From: JALQXV01 sp964540445
GTDB lineage: Bacteria > Patescibacteriota > Saccharimonadia > Saccharimonadales > 2-12-FULL-41-12
Direction: 5' to 3'
NCBI GenBank assembly: GCA_964540445.1
Contig: CAZIMF010000054.1
Location: 1-6,247, forward strand
Length of the DNA: 6,247 nt
Shown here: piece by piece, positions 1-5,873 of the stretch
Layout: the number at the start of each line of letters is the position of its first letter
How positions within the stretch are numbered: position 1 is the first letter of the stretch
The notes under the pieces: model-generated
Told to the model about the DNA's origin: nothing
Seen by the model: the letters and a program-made list of their open reading frames with translations, nothing else
The model's database searches: none
Position numbers and translations under genes: made by a program

Positions 1-53
1 CGCAGAGGTCTGCAAAACCTTTTACACCGGTTCAATTCCGGTAGGTGCCTCCA
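1..53 (+). tRNA. tRNA-Cys (anticodon GCA), 5' half cut off by window edge
   Basis: The 3' part of a cysteine tRNA. The anticodon stem GAGGT/ACCTT closes a seven-base loop CTGCAAA with anticodon GCA at 12-14. The T arm follows (stem ACCGG/CCGGT at 26-30 and 38-42, loop TTCAATT), then the 3' acceptor strand AGGTGCC at 43-49. The discriminator base is U at 50, a known identity element for cysteinyl-tRNA synthetase, and CCA is encoded at 51-53. The 5' acceptor strand and D arm lie outside the window. It is separated from the next tRNA by only 6 nt, so the two are probably processed from one precursor. Confidence 0.93.
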
Positions 54-59
54 AAGTTA

Positions 60-146
60 GGGCGAGTGGCGGAATTGGTATACGCGGTGGACTTAAAATC
101 CGCTGGCCTAAAAGCCTTGAGGGTTCGAGTCCCTCCTCGCCCACCA
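60..146 (+). tRNA. tRNA-Leu (anticodon TAA)
   Basis: A complete leucine tRNA of the long-variable-arm class. The acceptor stem pairs GGGCGAG (60-66) with CTCGCCC (136-142) over seven pairs. The anticodon stem GTGGA/TCCGC closes the loop CTTAAAA (92-98) with anticodon TAA at 94-96, reading UUA and UUG. The variable arm at about 104-118 contains a short GGC/GCC stem, and the T stem is GAGGG/CCCTC around TTCGAGT. The discriminator is A143, the leucine identity base, and CCA is encoded at 144-146. It follows tRNA-Cys by 6 nt and ends just before a strong terminator. Confidence 0.97.
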
Positions 147-151
147 ACTGT

Positions 152-177
152 AAAAGCCGGTATTGCTACCGGCTTTT
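152..177 (+). terminator. Rho-independent terminator after the tRNA pair
   Basis: A perfect 11-bp inverted repeat, AAAAGCCGGTA (152-162) and TACCGGCTTTT (167-177), around a four-base loop TTGC. The GC-rich core is flanked by an A run and a T run, the classic intrinsic terminator layout. It starts 5 nt after the tRNA-Leu CCA, so it should end the tRNA-Cys/tRNA-Leu transcript and separate it from the lemA promoter. The A run on the 5' side means it could also work on the minus strand, but no gene is seen converging on it. Confidence 0.92.
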
Positions 178-213
178 ACTTTGGTCAAAGACATATCCAA
201 ACCAGGATATTAT

Positions 214-222
214 TGCTATACT
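214..222 (+). promoter_or_regulatory. Extended -10 promoter of the lemA operon
   Basis: TGCTATACT has the TGn extension plus a -10 hexamer (TATACT, 217-222) one base from the TATAAT consensus. No good -35 hexamer is seen at the usual 16-18 nt upstream; TTGGTC at 181-186 is too far away. Transcription would start near 229, leaving a leader of about 19 nt before the ATG at 248. It lies just after the tRNA terminator, as expected for a new transcription unit. The same ten bases (TTGCTATACT) recur at 5853-5862 before another gene, which supports real function. Confidence 0.7.
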
Positions 223-247
223 ATAAGCACTAATTAATGGGGATACT

Positions 248-814
248 ATGACAGGTTTATATATTGTACTTGGGGTAGTGGCACTTGTTGTCGTTGCCGG
301 AATCGCTATCTACAACAGTTTGGTAAAAAGTAAGGTTCGGGTCGACGAAGCCTGGAGCGACATCACTGTTCAGCTAAAACGTCGGTATGACTTAATCCCT
401 AATCTTCTTAACACAGTAAAAGGCTATGCTAGCCACGAAAGCAACGTGTTACAAAAAGTAACCGAAGCTCGTACTAATGCCATGAATGCTCAGGGCAATC
501 CAAAACAGATGGCCCAAGCTGAAAATGTATTCCAGGACACACTTAAAAGTTTGTTTGCTGTCAGCGAAAACTACCCAGACCTTAAGGCAGACCAAAACTT
601 TAAAGCACTCCAAGACGAGTTAGTAGACACCGAGGATAAAATCCAGGCCTCACGTAGGTTTTATAACGGTGCAGCCCGTGACTTAAATATTAAAATTAAG
701 ACGTTCCCAACCGTTCTTTTCGCTGGGCCATTAGGCTTCCAGACACGTGAGTTCTTTGAAGTTGATGATGCAGAATCAGAGGCTGTTTCAAAGCCAACAG
801 AAGTAAAATTCTAA
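248..814 (+). CDS. lemA: LemA family membrane-anchored protein
   Basis: A 188-residue LemA-family protein, close to the usual family length. Residues 4-24 form one hydrophobic N-terminal membrane segment, followed by a helical domain. The family signatures are clear: VDEAWSDI at 32-39, then a K/R-rich stretch running into YDLIPNLL at 47-54, ENYPDLKA at 107-114, and DTEDKI...SRRFYNGAARDLN at 127-147. The C-terminus is polar and acidic. The ATG at 248 directly precedes the membrane helix and has a weak purine-rich site (GGGGAT, 239-244) only 3 nt upstream. LemA proteins are widespread and found in envelopes, but their molecular role is poorly defined. The downstream htpX neighbour is a common pairing, which suggests, without proving, a link to membrane-protein quality control. 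It is the first gene of the operon. Confidence 0.95.
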   Translation: MTGLYIVLGVVALVVVAGIAIYNSLVKSKVRVDEAWSDITVQLKRRYDLIPNLLNTVKGYASHESNVLQKVTEARTNAMNAQGNPKQMAQAENVFQDTLKSLFAVSENYPDLKADQNFKALQDELVDTEDKIQASRRFYNGAARDLNIKIKTFPTVLFAGPLGFQTREFFEVDDAESEAVSKPTEVKF

Positions 815-839
815 CAATCAGGAAAGATAGGCGACGGTA

Positions 840-1709
840 ATGTACTCAAATATTGCTGCGAATAAACGTAAGACAATCTATATCTTTATAGTCTTTATTG
901 CTCTCATCGGAGGCCTTGGATATTTAGTCGCTGCTTATCTGGGACATCCGGTGATTACGCCGTTTATCTTAATCGGTGCACTCTTGTATGCGTTAATCAC
1001 GTATTTTTCCGGTTCTCGGATGGCGTTAGCAGTCAATGGAGCCCGTGCCATCGAAAAGAAGGATAATCCGAGGCTGTACCGCGTTGTCGAAAATCTGGCG
1101 ATAACAAATGGAATGCCAATGCCAAAAGTTTACATTATGGATGATCCGGCTCCCAACGCCTTTGCTACCGGTCGCGATCCCAAGCATGCAGCCGTCTGTG
1201 CCACTCAGGGTTTGCTAGACATCATGACCGACACTGAACTCGAAGGCGTTATGGCGCACGAATTAGGTCATGTTAAAAATTATGATATTCGGGTTTCTAT
1301 GTATGCGTTTGCTCTGGTGGCTGTAGTCTCATTGTTAGCAGACGTAATTTTGCAGATGACGTTCTTTAGCGACAACGATAATCGAAATCCATACGTTCTC
1401 ATTTTGGCTATCGTTGCAATTGTTATTGCACCGCTGGTAGCTGGGCTTATTCAGGCCGCTATATCGCGTCGGCGTGAATATCTGGCAGATGCTACGGGTG
1501 CACTCACTACTCGCTACCCCGAGGGCTTAGCCAGTGCTCTGGCAAAAATTGGTCAGTATGGCAGCACTCTCCAAAAGCCAAATACTTCCACGGCTCATCT
1601 TTTCTTTGCTAATCCACTCAAAAAAGGCTCATTCACCAGTCTATTTAGTACTCATCCACCAATCGAAGAACGTATTCGCTTATTGCAAGACATGGGCACA
1701 AACGTCTAA
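840..1709 (+). CDS. htpX: HtpX-like membrane zinc metalloprotease (peptidase family M48)
   Basis: A 289-residue protease, near the 293 residues of E. coli HtpX. Two membrane helices lie at about 12-34 and 39-56. The catalytic HELGH (HExxH) at 140-144 supplies two zinc-binding histidines and the general base E141. Two more helices follow at about 152-175 and 186-208, then RREYLAD at 211-217, where E213 is the expected third zinc ligand. The C-terminal STHPPIEERI (270-279) is a typical M48 signature, so all key residues are present. HtpX cleaves misfolded membrane proteins with its active site on the cytoplasmic side. The ATG at 840 is 25 nt after lemA. A short AGG at 829-831 is well spaced as a ribosome site, and GGAAAG at 821-826 is somewhat far. 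No separate promoter is visible, so it is probably cotranscribed with lemA. Confidence 0.96.
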   Translation: MYSNIAANKRKTIYIFIVFIALIGGLGYLVAAYLGHPVITPFILIGALLYALITYFSGSRMALAVNGARAIEKKDNPRLYRVVENLAITNGMPMPKVYIMDDPAPNAFATGRDPKHAAVCATQGLLDIMTDTELEGVMAHELGHVKNYDIRVSMYAFALVAVVSLLADVILQMTFFSDNDNRNPYVLILAIVAIVIAPLVAGLIQAAISRRREYLADATGALTTRYPEGLASALAKIGQYGSTLQKPNTSTAHLFFANPLKKGSFTSLFSTHPPIEERIRLLQDMGTNV

Positions 1710-1718
1710 AAGAACACT

Positions 1719-2681
1719 ATGAAGTCTGCAAAAACCAAAGTAGCCAAACCAAAATCAGCCAGCTCCAAGACAACAAAAAAACGGGTACGAGCGATACCAC
1801 AACATCGCACGCTACGACTAAGTAAAAAGAAGCTTAAGCAAACACAGTCAATACCAAGCGCGTTTCAACTATTTAAAGATACATTTTTAATTTTAAAAAA
1901 TAATAAAAAACTATTCTTTGGGATAGCACTGCTAAACGCAATCATTGCATTTCTTTTTATTAGAGGCCTTAGTTCGTCGTTTGATGTTGTGGATGTTAAA
2001 AATAACGTCACTGAGTTGGTGGATGGGAAACAAGATCAATTCTATACGGCGGTAGCCGTTTTTGGATATCTGGTTACAGCAGCTGGTTCGAGCGTAAGTG
2101 ATAAAGCAAGCGTGTATCAATTGGTGTGGACAGTAATAACAACGCTGGCAATTATTTGGGGTATCAGACAAATTAAGTCGGGCGAGAAGCCTCGTATTCG
2201 AGACACCTACTACAAAGGAATGTATCCACTTATTCCGTTTATTTTAGTCTTAGTCGTGATTAGTCTGCAGCTTATACCACTATTATTTGGAAACTTAATT
2301 TATGCAACAATTTTACAAAACGGTATTGCCATTACCGTGCTCGAAAAGTTTCTTTGGTTCTTGCTCTTTATGGGGCTGGCCTTACTATCGTGTTATATGC
2401 TGGTTTCTTCGTTGTTTAGTCTTTATATTGTTACCTTACCCGATATGACACCGCTGCGAGCACTTCGATCTTCACGTGAACTTGTACTGCACCGCAGGCT
2501 GGCAATTTCATTACGAATTATTGCGTTGCCACTAATAGTATTGTTACTGGGAGCACTCATTTTTATACCACTTATTATTCTCGCTGCACCTATCGTTGAA
2601 ATTTTATTCTTGTTGCTTACTGGCATTGGTCTGGTTTTTATTCATACCTATATGTATTTACTGTATAGATCGCTCCTGTAA
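1719..2681 (+). CDS. Polytopic membrane protein of unknown function with lysine-rich N-terminal tail
   Basis: I do not recognise this 320-residue protein as a named family. The first 40 residues hold 12 lysines and 4 arginines and no acidic residue, and should form a disordered, cytoplasmic, strongly basic tail. About six hydrophobic segments follow, at roughly 65-82, 132-149, 169-190, 209-239 (long), 262-287 and 291-313. The stretch at 108-123 is only weakly hydrophobic. The polar segment at 240-260, with LPDMTP and ALRSSREL followed by basic residues, recalls a loop seen in some bacterial integral membrane families of unclear function; this is a loose impression. The start lies 9 nt after the htpX stop with no clear Shine-Dalgarno site. 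Its TAA stop overlaps the ligA ATG by one base, so translation of the two is probably coupled. The basic tail could bind nucleic acid or acidic phospholipid, but this is speculation. Confidence 0.88.
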   Translation: MKSAKTKVAKPKSASSKTTKKRVRAIPQHRTLRLSKKKLKQTQSIPSAFQLFKDTFLILKNNKKLFFGIALLNAIIAFLFIRGLSSSFDVVDVKNNVTELVDGKQDQFYTAVAVFGYLVTAAGSSVSDKASVYQLVWTVITTLAIIWGIRQIKSGEKPRIRDTYYKGMYPLIPFILVLVVISLQLIPLLFGNLIYATILQNGIAITVLEKFLWFLLFMGLALLSCYMLVSSLFSLYIVTLPDMTPLRALRSSRELVLHRRLAISLRIIALPLIVLLLGALIFIPLIILAAPIVEILFLLLTGIGLVFIHTYMYLLYRSLL

Positions 2682-4681
2682 TGAATAAAGCAGACGCCAG
2701 CACACGAATCAATAAGCTACGCAAACTGATACATGAATATCGGTATGAATATCATGTGCATGACAAGTCAATCATGAGCGAAGCAGCGGCCGATAGCTTA
2801 AAGCACGAGCTAGCTCAACTCGAAGAACAATACCCTGATTTAATTACACCTGATAGCCCAACACAGCGGGTAGCCGGTAGTCCGCTTAAGAAATTTACCA
2901 GTGTTGCTCATAGCCAACGGATGCTCAGCTTAAATGACGTTTTTAATACCGAAGAAGTTGCAGCCTGGCTAACGCGCATAAAAAAATTAGCACCAGTCAC
3001 AGAACTATTTAGCGATATAAAAATGGATGGTCTGGCTTGTGCGTTGGTCTATGAAGACGGGCTGCTAACCCAAGCTATTACGCGCGGAGACGGATATTTA
3101 GGCGAAGACGTAACCATGAATATTCGTACGATTGATGCGGTACCACTACGGCTTAACAGCAGCAACGCTTTCGAAAAAGGGCGAACCGAAGTACGCGGTG
3201 AAATCGTGATGTATAAACAAGACTTTGCCGACTTAAATGCTGAACGTGCCAGGCAGGGTTTGCCATTATTTGCAAACCCACGAAACCTTGCTGCTGGCAC
3301 CATACGTCAACTTGATCCAAAGCTGGTAGTGGCCCGGAAGCTACACTTTCATGCCTATGATTTATTGCGTGACGATCCCAATGAAGTGCCAACTAATGCG
3401 TTTGCATACGATACTCTTAGCAAACTTGGTTTTATGGTCAACAAACAGTATCAGGTGTTACCTGCAACTGCAGAAGCAGTAGCTAATGAGGCTCAGAAGT
3501 GGGAAGAAAAACGCCATACACTGCCATTTAACACCGATGGTTTAGTCATAAAAGTAAATGATCGGGCAATCTATCGCCGGCTTGGTGTAGTCGGAAAGGC
3601 GCCACGTGCATCAGTTGCTTTTAAATACCCAGCAGAACAGTCAACCACCAAAGTCAAAGATATAATTATTTCAATTGGCCGAACCGGTGCGGCTACGCCT
3701 ACGGCCGTCCTCGAACCAGTCGTAGTCGCCGGTAGCCGCGTTCAAATGGCCACACTGCATAATGAAGGCGAAATACAGCGAAAAGACATTCGGATCGGCG
3801 ACACAGTTATTATTCATAAAGCTGGCGACATTATCCCCGAAATTATCGAGTCACTAAAAGACTTGCGAGATGGCAGCGAACAACCATTTAAAATGCCAAC
3901 CCATTGTCCAGAATGTAATACCAAGCTAGTTAAATTAAAAGCAGAAGAAGCCGTTTGGCGTTGCCCGAATAACCATTGTCCATCACGAGTCCAAAACCGG
4001 ATTCAGCATTATGCCAGTAAATCTGCCCTCGACATAGAAGGTCTGGGCGAAAAGAATGTCCTGGCTTTGCTTAATGCCGGTCTTATCAAAGATACACCGG
4101 ATATTTATGGTCTCACGGCAGATCAACTGATAAAACTCGACCGTTTTGCTGAAATTTCTGCCCATAAATTGGTTGATGCAATTCAAGCCAAGAAAAATCC
4201 AAACTTTGAAAAGTTTTTATATGGGCTTGGTTTGCGCCATGTTGGCATTCAAACTGCGGTTGATCTAACACGTCAATTTCATACACTTGATGCATTATCC
4301 AAAGTAACCGTTGAGGATTTGGAAAAAATTGATGGCATTGGTACGGTGGTGGCTGAGTCGGTGGTTGCCTGGTTTGCCGATCCCGAAAATCAAAAAATAT
4401 TAGATCAATTTGCTGAGCACGGTGTACATCCAATTGAAACGGCACCAGTTACCGGTCCGCTTAGTGATGCTAAATTTGTGATAACCGGAACTCTCGAGTC
4501 GATGAGCCGCGAAGCGGCGGCGGATGCGGTACGGGCTCGCGGCGGCACGTTCCAAAGTGCGGTGAGTAAAGACACGACTTACTTAGTGGCCGGTGCTAAC
4601 ACCGGTGCTTCAAAGCTTGCCAAAGCAAGTAAATACGGTGTGACCGTTGTTGATGAAGCACAGTTCCTCAAATTATTATGA
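2681..4681 (+). CDS. ligA: NAD+-dependent DNA ligase LigA
   Basis: A full-length 666-residue ligase (E. coli LigA has 671) that joins nicked DNA in replication and repair using NAD+. Domain Ia is at about 1-70. The adenylation domain carries KMDG at 114-117 with nucleophile K114, EVRGE at 170-174, DGLVIKV at 286-292 and AFKYP at 313-317. The OB fold spans about 320-400. The zinc finger uses C409, C412, C428 and C433. Helix-hairpin-helix repeats cover about 445-580 (DIEGLGEKN, LGLRHVG, IDGIGTVVA), and a BRCT domain covers about 592-666. Two departures from the E. coli pattern stand out. The NMN-binding DAEYD motif of domain Ia reads EAAAD (34-38), and the conserved Glu two residues before the catalytic Lys is D112. 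The ATG overlaps the preceding stop as TAATG with no Shine-Dalgarno site, pointing to translational coupling. No terminator follows the TGA stop. Confidence 0.98.
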   Translation: MNKADASTRINKLRKLIHEYRYEYHVHDKSIMSEAAADSLKHELAQLEEQYPDLITPDSPTQRVAGSPLKKFTSVAHSQRMLSLNDVFNTEEVAAWLTRIKKLAPVTELFSDIKMDGLACALVYEDGLLTQAITRGDGYLGEDVTMNIRTIDAVPLRLNSSNAFEKGRTEVRGEIVMYKQDFADLNAERARQGLPLFANPRNLAAGTIRQLDPKLVVARKLHFHAYDLLRDDPNEVPTNAFAYDTLSKLGFMVNKQYQVLPATAEAVANEAQKWEEKRHTLPFNTDGLVIKVNDRAIYRRLGVVGKAPRASVAFKYPAEQSTTKVKDIIISIGRTGAATPTAVLEPVVVAGSRVQMATLHNEGEIQRKDIRIGDTVIIHKAGDIIPEIIESLKDLRDGSEQPFKMPTHCPECNTKLVKLKAEEAVWRCPNNHCPSRVQNRIQHYASKSALDIEGLGEKNVLALLNAGLIKDTPDIYGLTADQLIKLDRFAEISAHKLVDAIQAKKNPNFEKFLYGLGLRHVGIQTAVDLTRQFHTLDALSKVTVEDLEKIDGIGTVVAESVVAWFADPENQKILDQFAEHGVHPIETAPVTGPLSDAKFVITGTLESMSREAAADAVRARGGTFQSAVSKDTTYLVAGANTGASKLAKASKYGVTVVDEAQFLKLL

Positions 4682-4687
4682 TACAAT
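4679..4687 (+). promoter_or_regulatory. Putative extended -10 promoter for tRNA-Ala, overlapping the ligA stop codon
   Basis: TGATACAAT reads as a TGn extension plus the -10 hexamer TACAAT (4682-4687), one base from consensus. The TGA at 4679-4681 is also the ligA stop codon. Transcription would begin near 4694, about 9 nt before the tRNA 5' end at 4703, which suits a stable-RNA promoter with a short leader trimmed by RNase P. No -35 hexamer is evident. The tRNA could also be transcribed by read-through from ligA, since no terminator lies between them. Confidence 0.55.
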
Positions 4688-4702
4688 TGGTCGGTAAAGT
4701 TT

Positions 4703-4779
4703 GGGGCATTGGCGCAGTTGGCTAGCGCGCTTCCATGGCATGGAAGAGGTCATCGGTTCGAATCCGATATGCTCCACCA
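4703..4779 (+). tRNA. tRNA-Ala (anticodon GGC)
   Basis: A complete alanine tRNA. The acceptor stem pairs GGGGCAT (4703-4709) with ATGCTCC (4769-4775). The third pair is G3-U70, the hallmark recognised by alanyl-tRNA synthetase. The anticodon stem CTTCC/GGAAG closes the loop ATGGCAT (4735-4741) with anticodon GGC at 4737-4739, reading GCC and GCU. The T stem is ATCGG/CCGAT around TTCGAAT. The discriminator is A4776 and CCA is encoded at 4777-4779. It starts 21 nt after ligA and ends 47 nt before the next start codon, with no terminator hairpin after it. Confidence 0.97.
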
Positions 4780-4813
4780 CAGACTCATATCAGCAATATC
4801 CCAAGAATCGTAG

Positions 4814-4819
4814 TACAAT
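4814..4819 (+). promoter_or_regulatory. Putative -10 box of the signal-anchored protein gene; implies a leaderless mRNA
   Basis: TACAAT lies 7 nt before the ATG at 4827, so transcription should start at about 4826-4827, at or beside the start codon. There is no Shine-Dalgarno sequence between it and the ATG, which fits leaderless translation. No -35 hexamer and no TGn extension are visible, so this call is weaker than the two TTGCTATACT promoters. Confidence 0.5.
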
Positions 4820-4826
4820 AAATTAC

Positions 4827-5816
4827 ATGAAACATCCATTTACCAAACTCGGCAAGCGCAGCACACAAACAAAAACGAGTTCCCCTGTCACATCACGCAA
4901 CGGTTTATCCTTTGGTTTATCAATGACATTGCTGGTACTCGCCGGTATCGGGCTACTAGCCTCAAGTGGTTACTACTGGTATAACAATGTTCTAACCGAC
5001 CCTACACGCACCATGAGCGATGTTCTCGATAAAAGCCTACAGACAACCAGTGTCTATCGAACTATCGACCAAACAAATAATCAAAATTCGGTAACTCAGT
5101 CGCTGTATCTTTCGTTTACTCCTAAAATATATGCTAAATCAGTAACTCACCTTGAAGAGTCAGGTTCAGCCGGTAATTCATCGGTCACAACCGAAACCTT
5201 GGGTACCACTGATGCTGACTTCGTGCGCTACAATGCAATCGATATATCAAGCAGAAATAGCGCTAAGCAAAATTTTGATAATGTACTAAATGTATGGGGC
5301 AAACGCCAACCGCCTAAAGACGATCCACAACCTGCTTCATTCTTGAACGATGCGTTATTTGTGGCTGTACCATTTGGTAATCTCACTAGCGATCAGCGTA
5401 AGCAGCTAAAAGACGAGATAAATAAGGTAAATCTATATCAGATAGCTAAAACCGAGACTAAGTTTCAGAATGGCCGTCCGGTTATGAACTATACTATCGA
5501 TATCAGCCCCCAAGCTCTAGTTCAGGTACTCGCAAAATATGTTGAGATAACCGGCGTTGGTAATTCAAAAGATCTTGATCCTGCCCGCTATGAAGGAGCA
5601 TCAACAACTCAAATTACTATCCAAGTAGACTTGCTAAGCCGGCATCTAAATAAAATTGAATTTCTTGAATCGGGACGTACCGAAACCTACGGTGCATATA
5701 ACCTGCAACAAGATGTATCTTTGCCTACTCAAACAATTGAGGTTGATGAACTGCAAAACCGTTTGACAGAAATCGAGCAAAAAATGCAACAATCAACCCA
5801 ACCTACTGCTCAGTAG
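4827..5816 (+). CDS. Signal-anchored extracytoplasmic protein of unknown function
   Basis: I do not recognise a family for this 329-residue protein. A basic N-terminus (residues 1-26, including K7, K10, R11, K16 and R24) precedes one membrane helix at about 28-48, so the rest should lie outside the membrane. No lipobox is possible because the protein contains no cysteine. The outer part is rich in Ser, Thr, Asn and Gln, with alternating strand-like stretches such as LYLSFTPKIYA (93-103), MNYTIDISP (220-228) and TTQITIQVDLLSRHLNKIEF (260-279). This could suit a curved beta-sheet, lipoprotein-like fold, but that is inference. A Glu/Gln-rich segment at about 303-323 may be helical or a short coiled coil. 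I chose the ATG at 4827 although the frame stays open back to 4701, because the upstream part would translate tRNA-Ala. A -10 box 7 nt upstream supports this start. Confidence 0.85.
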   Translation: MKHPFTKLGKRSTQTKTSSPVTSRNGLSFGLSMTLLVLAGIGLLASSGYYWYNNVLTDPTRTMSDVLDKSLQTTSVYRTIDQTNNQNSVTQSLYLSFTPKIYAKSVTHLEESGSAGNSSVTTETLGTTDADFVRYNAIDISSRNSAKQNFDNVLNVWGKRQPPKDDPQPASFLNDALFVAVPFGNLTSDQRKQLKDEINKVNLYQIAKTETKFQNGRPVMNYTIDISPQALVQVLAKYVEITGVGNSKDLDPARYEGASTTQITIQVDLLSRHLNKIEFLESGRTETYGAYNLQQDVSLPTQTIEVDELQNRLTEIEQKMQQSTQPTAQ

Positions 5817-5853
5817 TCAATTAGCTGTATAAGCCAGTCAAATTGGCCGAACT

Positions 5854-5862
5854 TGCTATACT
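5854..5862 (+). promoter_or_regulatory. Extended -10 promoter of the alpha/beta-hydrolase gene
   Basis: TGCTATACT again, with the same preceding T as in the lemA promoter, so ten bases are identical (5853-5862 and 213-222). No -35 hexamer is well placed. Transcription would begin near 5869, about 5 nt before the ATG at 5874, too short for a ribosome-binding site. The interval 5817-5873 holds no other signal I can support, and no terminator for the preceding gene. Confidence 0.65.
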
Positions 5863-5873
5863 GAGACAAGAAT

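Noticed and set aside
45..233. A short open frame of 62 codons across the start of the window.
   Set aside because: It runs through the tRNA-Cys end, all of tRNA-Leu and the terminator, so it is an accidental frame over structural RNA genes.
1534..1722. A 62-codon plus-strand frame inside the end of htpX.
   Set aside because: It is out of frame with htpX, covers its conserved HtpX C-terminus and has no recognisable protein features.
2662..2670. TGTATAGAT near the end of the membrane protein gene as a separate ligA promoter.
   Set aside because: The TG spacing to the hexamer is off by one for TATAGA, or the hexamer is poor (ATAGAT). The TAATG overlap already explains ligA expression by coupling.
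1932..4445. Several minus-strand frames of 67-110 codons opposite the membrane protein gene and ligA.
   Set aside because: All lie fully antisense to well-supported genes, show no domain signature and have no promoter or ribosome site that I can see.
2681..4681. Use of UGA as a sense codon, as in some CPR lineages.
   Set aside because: ligA ends at TGA exactly at the normal end of its BRCT domain, and no in-frame TGA interrupts any conserved gene here.
4701..4826. A 42-codon N-terminal extension of the signal-anchored protein starting at TTG 4701.
   Set aside because: The extension is a translation of tRNA-Ala and its flank. Peptides of this kind are a common annotation artefact. The ATG at 4827 has a -10 box just upstream and gives a normal signal anchor.
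5817..5873. A terminator between the signal-anchored protein gene and the hydrolase gene.
   Set aside because: Only a tiny AATTGGCC-type near-palindrome is present, with no stable hairpin and no T run.
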